A stretch of DNA of 64,000 bases from Pectobacterium wasabiae CFBP 3304 (GTDB taxonomy: Bacteria; Pseudomonadota; Gammaproteobacteria; Enterobacterales; Enterobacteriaceae). A program made the position numbers and the translations under genes. The notes under the pieces are model-generated. The model ran no database searches. It was not told the DNA's origin and saw nothing but the letters and a program-made list of their open reading frames with translations. Shown in pieces: positions 57,524 through 64,000 of this stretch. The DNA lies in contig NZ_CP015750.1 in NCBI RefSeq assembly GCF_001742185.1, positions 1,364,001 to 1,428,000 of the forward strand. Direction: 5' to 3'. Numbering within the stretch: position 1 is the stretch's first letter; each line of letters starts with the position of its first letter.

Positions 57524-57715
57524 ATGGAATTTCATGAGAATCGATCACAAAAACCGTTCCGCGAGTCACCATTTTGGCTAATGCTTATTTTGCCGTACCG
57601 CTTATGGAAGGCCTGGCGAGCAAGGGCGCACACGCTAAAGATACTGCGGAATCTGAGCGATGCTGGACTGAAAGATATCGGACTGAAGAGAAGCGATCTC
57701 GATCGATTCAGATAA
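57524..57715 (+). CDS. DUF1127 small protein (YjiS-like)
   Basis: 63 residues, MEFHENRSQKPFRESPFWLM followed by a basic stretch (RLWKAWRARAHTLKIL) and the DUF1127 ending DAGLKDIGLKRSDLDRF, a typical Arg-rich helical C-terminus. Small DUF1127 proteins are linked to phosphate and RNA metabolism in other bacteria (RNase or RNA-binding roles reported), but none is shown here. GGGGGAAAA precedes the ATG by a few bases. The frame is open upstream to a TTG at 57470 but only this ATG has a Shine-Dalgarno. A weak hairpin follows near 57750-57790. Confidence 0.85.
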   Translation: MEFHENRSQKPFRESPFWLMLILPYRLWKAWRARAHTLKILRNLSDAGLKDIGLKRSDLDRFR

Positions 57716-57810
57716 CACCGCCGCAAAAAACAATAAACAGTAGAAAAGTGCCGGTACAAACGCTGCATCTTGCATCTGTATCGGCATTTTAGATTAGAGA
57801 GATAAAGAAG

Positions 57811-59208
57811 TTAGTGAGGTACCGTATCGTCTGCGGGTGCTTTCATCCGCATCCCGACAACTGCTGACAGTAAGCAACCGATGGCAAGATAGGCCGCCAC
57901 CGCGTGCCATGAACCATCCATAAACTGCACCAGCAAAACAGCGATAAAAGGCGTAAACCCGCCGCCGACCACGCTGGCAACCTGATAGCCCACGCCAGCC
58001 CCGCTATAGCGATACGCCGTACCAAATAGCTCGGTAAACATCGGCTGCTGTACGCTAACGATCATATCGTGAGCAGCATTCGCCAGCATGATGGCAAAGA
58101 ACAGAATCAGCAGCGTGTTGTGACTTTCCAACGCCATGAAGAATGGCACTGCACTCACCGCGCCAATCAACGCACCAGTCACATAGATACGACGACGGCC
58201 AAAGCTATCTGCCAGATAAGCAAAGAAAGGAATAGACACACAACTGATCGCCCCCACCAGCAGCCCGATGTTCAGAAAGATATCGCGCGATAACCCAAGA
58301 TGGGTGGTGGAGTAATTGAGTGCAAATGCGGTGACGATATACATCGTCAACAGTTCACCAAGCCGTAACGCAATAATCAGCAGAAAGGCTTTAGGGTGCT
58401 GGCGCAGTGCTTCCATAATCGGGAATGAACGCAGTTTGTTTGCTCTTTCACCTAGCGTTTTATTCGCCTCAAACTCCTGAGACTCATCCATCCCGTTACG
58501 TACCCACCAGGCAATAGCAACCAGAATCAGGCTGAATAAGAACGGCAGACGCCATCCCCAAGTAGTAAATTCCTCATTAGTGGTCAAATTGCTCACTACC
58601 GATACCGATCCGGTTGCCAGCAACAGCCCGACGCCGAAGCCTACCTGTACGCCACTGCTGTAAAAAGCTTTCTTTTTCTTCGGCGCACTCTCTACCGCCA
58701 ACAGTGCCGCCCCACCCCATTCGCCGCCGACCGCGAATCCCTGAATGGCCCTCAGCGTAACCAACAGCACCGGAGCCCACCAGCCAATAGAGTCAAATGA
58801 CGGCAACAGTCCAATCAGCGCAGTAGAAATGCCCATCATCCAGACTGTAATCATCAACATCCGTTTACGGCCCAGCTTGTCGCCGAAATGACCAAACACC
58901 ATGCCGCCTAACGGGCGAAACAGGAAACCAACACCGAACGTACCAAATGCCGCCAGCGTCCCCATCGTCGGGCTGATCTGCGGAAAAAATTCTGCATTAA
59001 ATACAAGGGCGGCAACAATTCCGTACAGTAGGAAATCGTACCAATCGACAACAGCCCCCACAAAACTGCCCCATGCTGCGCGTTTTGCTCGATGTTGAGA
59101 ATGGCTTACTGACTGTGTTTGTAGGGTTTTATCAGAAGAGAGTGAATCATTCTGATGAGGTAATGAGTCGCCAGGCTGTGAGAGAGTTGGCGTAGTTGAG
59201 GTGTCCAT
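57811..59208 (-). CDS. shiA: Shikimate transporter ShiA (MFS, metabolite:H+ symporter)
   Basis: 465 residues with 12 predicted membrane segments. Conserved MHS-family loop HFGDKLGRKRMLMITVW after segment 2, and AIQGFAVGGEWGGAALLAVE. It follows E. coli ShiA closely, with a longer polar N-terminus (about 40 residues before RAAWGSFVGAVVDWYDFLLY). It imports shikimate with protons. Soft-rot bacteria meet shikimate in plant tissue (inference). It lies beside rpoC, unlike in E. coli. Confidence 0.9.
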   Translation of the reverse strand: MDTSTTPTLSQPGDSLPHQNDSLSSDKTLQTQSVSHSQHRAKRAAWGSFVGAVVDWYDFLLYGIVAALVFNAEFFPQISPTMGTLAAFGTFGVGFLFRPLGGMVFGHFGDKLGRKRMLMITVWMMGISTALIGLLPSFDSIGWWAPVLLVTLRAIQGFAVGGEWGGAALLAVESAPKKKKAFYSSGVQVGFGVGLLLATGSVSVVSNLTTNEEFTTWGWRLPFLFSLILVAIAWWVRNGMDESQEFEANKTLGERANKLRSFPIMEALRQHPKAFLLIIALRLGELLTMYIVTAFALNYSTTHLGLSRDIFLNIGLLVGAISCVSIPFFAYLADSFGRRRIYVTGALIGAVSAVPFFMALESHNTLLILFFAIMLANAAHDMIVSVQQPMFTELFGTAYRYSGAGVGYQVASVVGGGFTPFIAVLLVQFMDGSWHAVAAYLAIGCLLSAVVGMRMKAPADDTVPH

Positions 59209-59246
59209 GTCGGTTCCGTTCTAATTACTTTACACTACTGTACAAC

Positions 59247-59278
59247 AAAAAACCCCGACCATGATAGCCGGGGTTTTT
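59247..59278. terminator. Terminator downstream of rpoC
   Basis: AAAAACCCCG / CGGGGTTTTT, 10-bp perfect stem with 11-base loop and T runs on both strands. It ends the rpoBC transcript on the minus strand. Confidence 0.85.
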
Positions 59279-59313
59279 GTTATTTACCGCATGATAGTGC
59301 AGCGTAAAGAGAC

Positions 59314-62300
59314 TTACTCGTCGTCGCTGCTACCAAAGCCTGCATTCAGCAGCTCGGCCAAGTTAGCAGAAGCTTCATCGGCACTCACCTGAGGCACAAC
59401 AGGCGCTTCACCCGCCTGACGGCGGCGCATACGATCCTGATGGTACGCATAACCCGTACCCGCTGGGATCAGACGACCTACGATAACGTTCTCTTTCAGG
59501 CCACGCAGTTCATCACGTTTACCTGCAACAGCCGCTTCGGTAAGTACGCGAGTGGTTTCCTGGAACGATGCCGCAGAAATGAAGGACTCGGTCGCCAGAG
59601 ATGCTTTGGTGATACCCAGCAGATCGCGGCTGTACGTTGCCGTGATCTTGCCATCCGCTTCCAACTGACGGTTAGCAATCTTGATGCGAGACACTTCTGC
59701 CTGTTCGCCTTCCAGGAATTCCGTACTACCCGCGCTAACGATGGTGCCTTTACGCAACATCTGACGAACGATAACTTCGATGTGTTTATCGTTAATCTTA
59801 ACGCCTTGCAGACGGTAAACTTCCTGAACTTCGTTGGTGATATAACGCGTTACTGCATGTACGCCACGCAGACGCAGGATATCGTGCGGAGACTCTGGGC
59901 CGTCGGAAACAACGTCACCACGTTCCACAACTTCACCTTCGAACACGTTGAGCTGACGCCATTTCGGAATCATCTCTTCGTAAGCATCGCTGCCATCCAA
60001 CGGAGAAATTACCAGACGGCGCTTGCCTTTGGTTTCTTTACCGAAGGAAATGATGCCGCTGATCTCTGCCAGAATTGCCGGCTCTTTCGGACGACGGGCT
60101 TCGAACAGATCGGCTACGCGTGGCAGACCACCGGTAATATCCTTGGTACCACTGGATTCCTGAGGGAGACGCGCCAATGTATCACCGGCACCAATCTGCA
60201 CCCCATCTTCCAACTGAACAATCGTTTTACCCGGCAGGAAGTATTGAGCAGGCATATCAGTACCTGGGATCAGTACATCTTCACCTTTGCCGTCAACGAT
60301 TTTCAGTGCTGGACGCAAGTCTTTACCGCTACCGGTACGTTCTGCACTATCCAGAACCACGATAGAAGACAAACCAGTCAGTTCGTCGGTCTGGCGAGTA
60401 ATGGTCTGACCGTCAATCATGTCAGCAAAGCGGATGAAACCGCTCACTTCGGTCACCACTGGCATGGTATGCGGGTCCCAGTTTGCGACGGTTTCGCCAC
60501 CGCTAACGTCTGAACCATCACCCTTCGCCATCACCGCACCGTAAGGCACTTTATAGCTTTCTTTAGTACGTCCGAATTCGTCGATCAGTTTCAGTTCGGT
60601 ATTACGTGAAGTAATAACCAATTTACCGTTGCTGTTCATAACGAACTTCACGTTGCTCAGTTTCAGGCTACCTTTGTTTTTCACCTGAATGCTGGACTCA
60701 GCAGCCGCACGCGATGCCGCACCACCGATGTGGAACGTACGCATGGTTAACTGTGTACCTGGCTCACCGATGGACTGTGCCGCGATAACCCCGATAGCCT
60801 CACCTTTGTTGATGATATGACCACGAGCCAGATCGCGACCGTAGCAATTGGCGCACACGCCAAAGTCGGTTTCGCAGCTTACCACTGAACGTACTTTAAC
60901 GGCGTCAACGGAGTTCTCTTCCAACATGTCACACCACTGCTCGTTCAGCAGCGTGTTACGTGGAACCAGAATATCCGCGGTGCCCGGTTTGATCACGTCT
61001 TCAGCCGTTACACGGCCCAGTACGCGCTCACGCAGTGGTTCTTTAACATCACCACCCTCGATAACCGGCGTCATCATGATACCTTCATGGGTACCACAGT
61101 CGTCCTCGGTCACAACCAGATCCTGCGCAACGTCAACCAGACGACGCGTCAAGTAACCGGAGTTTGCCGTTTTCAGTGCGGTATCCGCCAAACCTTTACG
61201 CGCACCGTGCGTCGAGATGAAGTACTGGAGTACGTTCAAACCTTCACGGAAGTTTGCGGTGATTGGTGTCTCGATGATGGAACCATCTGGTTTCGCCATC
61301 AGACCACGCATACCCGCCAACTGACGAATCTGTGCCGCAGAACCACGCGCACCGGAGTCGGCCATCATAAAGATGCTGTTGAAAGAAACCTGCTGCTCAA
61401 CCACGCCATCACGGTTAACCACATCCTCAACGGACAGGTTTTCCATCATCGCTTTCGCAACACGCTCGTTCGCCGCAGCCCAGATATCGATCACTTTGTT
61501 GTAGCGTTCGCCCGCGGTAACCAGACCAGACTGGAACTGCTCCTGAATCTCGGCAACTTCGGTTTCTGCTTCTTCGATAATCTCGGCTTTTTTCTCCGGG
61601 ATAACCATGTCATCGATACCTACGGAAGCACCAGAGCGCGCCGCGTAAGCAAAACCGGTGTACATAGTCTGGTCAGCGAAGATAACTGTCGGTTTCAGAC
61701 CCAAAATGCGGTAACAAGTGTTCAGCATTTTGGAGATCGCTTTCTTGCCCAGAGGCTGGTTAACGATCGAGTACGGCAGACCTTTCGGTACGATCATCCA
61801 CAGGATGGCGCGGCCGATAGTCGTGTCAATAATCGACGTCTGATGCGTAACATCGCCTTCGATGCTTTTGATCTCTTCCGTGATACGCACTTTAACGCGC
61901 GCATGCAGAGAGGCCAGACCAGCACGATAAACACGCTCAGCTTCTTTAGGACCCGTGAGCACCATGCCTTCGCCTTTGGCGTTAACACAGTCACGCGTCA
62001 TGTAATACAGACCCAATACCACGTCCTGAGAAGGAACGATGATTGGCTCACCATTCGCAGGGGACAGGATGTTGTTGGTCGACATCATCAACGCACGCGC
62101 TTCTAACTGGGCTTCCAGCGTCAGCGGTACGTGTACAGCCATCTGGTCACCATCGAAGTCGGCGTTATATGCCGCACAAACCAGCGGGTGCAGCTGGATC
62201 GCTTTACCTTCGATCAGTACCGGTTCAAATGCCTGGATACCCAAACGGTGCAGTGTTGGTGCACGGTTCAGCAGTACCGGGTGTTCGCGGATGACTTCGT

Positions 62301-63537
62301 CCAGGATATCCCATACGACGGCTTCTTCACGCTCAACCATTTTCTTGGCAGCTTTAATGGTGGTCGCAAGACCACGCAGTTCCAGCTTGCCGTAGATGAA
62401 CGGTTTAAACAGTTCCAGTGCCATTTTCTTCGGCAGGCCACATTGGTGCAGACGCAGGTATGGACCAACGGTGATGACGGAACGACCGGAGTAGTCAACA
62501 CGCTTACCGAGCAAGTTCTGACGGAAACGACCCTGCTTACCTTTGATCATATCGGCCAAAGATTTCAGAGGACGTTTGTTAGAACCGGTGATCGCACGAC
62601 CGCGACGGCCGTTATCCAGCAAGGCATCAACCGCTTCCTGCAACATACGTTTTTCGTTACGTACGATGATATCTGGCGCAGCCAGATCCAGCAGACGTTT
62701 CAGACGGTTGTTACGGTTGATCACGCGACGGTACAGATCGTTCAGGTCGGAAGTCGCAAAACGACCGCCATCCAGCGGAACCAACGGACGCAGATCTGGC
62801 GGCAGTACCGGCAGAACGGTCAGGATCATCCACTCTGGTTTGTTACCAGACTGTACGAACGCTTCCAGCAGCTTAATACGCTTGGTCAGCTTTTTACGTT
62901 TGGTTTCGGAGTTGGTTTCGGTCAGCTCTTCACGCAACTGCTCGCATTCCTGCTCCAGATCCATGTTCTTCAGCAGAGCCTGGATCGCTTCGGCACCCAT
63001 TTTCGCGTCGAATTCATCACCAAACTCTTCCAGCGCATCCAGATACTGCTCTTCAGTCAGGATCTGACGGCGCTCAAGGTTGGTCATGCCGCCTTCAACC
63101 ACGACATAAGATTCAAAATAAAGCACACGCTCAATATCACGCAGCGGCATATCTAACAGCAAACCGATACGGGAAGGCAGTGACTTCAGGAACCAGATGT
63201 GCGCAGTCGGAGAAGCCAGCTCGATGTGACCCATACGCTCACGACGTACTTTAGTTTGGGTCACTTCAACGCCGCACTTCTCACAAATAACACCGCGGTG
63301 TTTCAGGCGCTTATACTTACCGCACAAGCACTCATAATCTTTCACTGGCCCAAAGATACGGGCGCAGAAAAGGCCGTCACGCTCAGGCTTGAACGTACGG
63401 TAGTTAATGGTTTCTGGCTTTTTAACTTCACCAAAAGACCACGAACGGATCATGTCTGGCGAGGCCAGAGCAATTTTGATCGCATCAAACTCTTCGGTCT
63501 TAGTTTGCGCTTTCAGAAACTTTAATAAGTCTTTCAC
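59314..63537 (-). CDS. rpoC: RNA polymerase beta' subunit
   Basis: 1407 residues, the E. coli length, starting with GTG ([20 protein letters not shown]). Zn1 in [20 protein letters not shown] at about 70-89, active-site Mg motif NADFDGDQM at about 458-466, and Zn2 cysteines in [13 protein letters not shown] at about 888. It is near identical to E. coli along its length. GTG at 63537 has AGGAG upstream (AGGAGCCAATCC); the longer in-frame form from 63573 is not the family start. It follows rpoB after 141 bp. Confidence 0.99.
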   Translation of the reverse strand: MKDLLKFLKAQTKTEEFDAIKIALASPDMIRSWSFGEVKKPETINYRTFKPERDGLFCARIFGPVKDYECLCGKYKRLKHRGVICEKCGVEVTQTKVRRERMGHIELASPTAHIWFLKSLPSRIGLLLDMPLRDIERVLYFESYVVVEGGMTNLERRQILTEEQYLDALEEFGDEFDAKMGAEAIQALLKNMDLEQECEQLREELTETNSETKRKKLTKRIKLLEAFVQSGNKPEWMILTVLPVLPPDLRPLVPLDGGRFATSDLNDLYRRVINRNNRLKRLLDLAAPDIIVRNEKRMLQEAVDALLDNGRRGRAITGSNKRPLKSLADMIKGKQGRFRQNLLGKRVDYSGRSVITVGPYLRLHQCGLPKKMALELFKPFIYGKLELRGLATTIKAAKKMVEREEAVVWDILDEVIREHPVLLNRAPTLHRLGIQAFEPVLIEGKAIQLHPLVCAAYNADFDGDQMAVHVPLTLEAQLEARALMMSTNNILSPANGEPIIVPSQDVVLGLYYMTRDCVNAKGEGMVLTGPKEAERVYRAGLASLHARVKVRITEEIKSIEGDVTHQTSIIDTTIGRAILWMIVPKGLPYSIVNQPLGKKAISKMLNTCYRILGLKPTVIFADQTMYTGFAYAARSGASVGIDDMVIPEKKAEIIEEAETEVAEIQEQFQSGLVTAGERYNKVIDIWAAANERVAKAMMENLSVEDVVNRDGVVEQQVSFNSIFMMADSGARGSAAQIRQLAGMRGLMAKPDGSIIETPITANFREGLNVLQYFISTHGARKGLADTALKTANSGYLTRRLVDVAQDLVVTEDDCGTHEGIMMTPVIEGGDVKEPLRERVLGRVTAEDVIKPGTADILVPRNTLLNEQWCDMLEENSVDAVKVRSVVSCETDFGVCANCYGRDLARGHIINKGEAIGVIAAQSIGEPGTQLTMRTFHIGGAASRAAAESSIQVKNKGSLKLSNVKFVMNSNGKLVITSRNTELKLIDEFGRTKESYKVPYGAVMAKGDGSDVSGGETVANWDPHTMPVVTEVSGFIRFADMIDGQTITRQTDELTGLSSIVVLDSAERTGSGKDLRPALKIVDGKGEDVLIPGTDMPAQYFLPGKTIVQLEDGVQIGAGDTLARLPQESSGTKDITGGLPRVADLFEARRPKEPAILAEISGIISFGKETKGKRRLVISPLDGSDAYEEMIPKWRQLNVFEGEVVERGDVVSDGPESPHDILRLRGVHAVTRYITNEVQEVYRLQGVKINDKHIEVIVRQMLRKGTIVSAGSTEFLEGEQAEVSRIKIANRQLEADGKITATYSRDLLGITKASLATESFISAASFQETTRVLTEAAVAGKRDELRGLKENVIVGRLIPAGTGYAYHQDRMRRRQAGEAPVVPQVSADEASANLAELLNAGFGSSDDE

Positions 63538-63568
63538 GGATTGGCTCCTGTCGGAGTTAGACCTGATA

Positions 63569-63643
63569 GACACCTGAACTATGCCGTTAAAGCAGCCATG
63601 CTGTTAAAAACAACATGGCCGTTAAAAACAGCGTTCAGGTGTC
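63569..63643 (-). promoter_or_regulatory. Nested stem in the rpoB-rpoC intergenic region
   Basis: GACACCTGAAC (63569-63579) pairs with GTTCAGGTGTC (63633-63643). Inside, GCCATG (63595-63600) pairs with CATGGC (63614-63619), with TGTT/AACA further in. The two nested stems would make a Y-shaped RNA between rpoB and rpoC. No T run. It may be a processing or stability element. Confidence 0.55.
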
Positions 63644-63678
63644 CCTATGACGAATGCCAGCGATACAACGAGCTGGTA

Positions 63679-64000
<322 letters not shown>

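Noticed and set aside
59440..63156. Long + strand open frames opposite rpoC (357, 339 and 341 codons)
   Set aside because: They are antisense shadows of rpoC codon usage; they resemble no family and have no Shine-Dalgarno.

Overview
The window is ordinary chromosome of an enterobacterium (Enterobacterales, Gammaproteobacteria). Almost every protein is close to its Escherichia coli counterpart, and four intergenic repeats are of the ERIC class. The combination of E. coli-like core genes with putA-putP beside ppiC, shiA beside rpoC and ytfQRT-yjfF beside hdfR suggests a soft-rot relative, most likely Pectobacterium. That genus call is inference from memory, not from a database search.

Layout. 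1-8.8 kb: the start of wecA (cut by the window edge), rho, trxA, rhlB-gppA, rep and ppiC, with three ERIC-type repeats. 8.8-16.2 kb: an accessory block with divergent putA/putP (putA carries a one-base frameshift) and a divergent LysR regulator/NADP-oxidoreductase pair. 16.2-27.1 kb: the isoleucine/valine cluster, with ilvC and ilvY divergent, a secreted LprI-like protein, a DUF2461 protein, and the ilvLGMEDA operon with its leader peptide and attenuator. 27.1-30.4 kb: comM, maoP, hdfR. 30.4-35.0 kb: a galactofuranose-type ABC importer (ytfQ, ytfR, ytfT, yjfF). 35.4-41.2 kb: a complete rRNA operon on the minus strand (16S, tRNA-Ile, tRNA-Ala, 23S, 5S, tRNA-Asp, tRNA-Trp). 41.3-44.5 kb: purH-purD under a PurR box. 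44.6-49.7 kb: yjaH, hupA, yjaG, nfi, hemE, nudC, rsd. 49.7-55.5 kb: the thiCEFSGH operon behind a TPP riboswitch. 55.5-59.2 kb: a MocR-type regulator, a DUF1127 protein and shiA. 59.3-64.0 kb: rpoC and the end of rpoB.

How the parts work together. The ilv genes, ilvC and ilvA make isoleucine and valine, with attenuation through ilvL and activation of ilvC by IlvY. purH/purD complete IMP synthesis. thiCEFSGH makes both halves of thiamine. putA/putP take up and degrade proline under PutA autorepression. rpoB/rpoC, rho, rsd, hupA, rhlB, trxA and the rRNA operon belong to transcription, RNA turnover and growth control.

The most informative oddities are: the putA frameshift in a G tract; an rRNA operon whose upstream flank matches E. 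coli rrnE and whose downstream flank matches rrnC; ERIC elements in three nested lengths; a hairpin that covers the comM ribosome-binding site; a CTAG-rich hexamer array between two convergent genes; and paired palindromes upstream of ytfQ. I found no CRISPR array, prophage, transposase, toxin-antitoxin module or clearly new multi-gene system.
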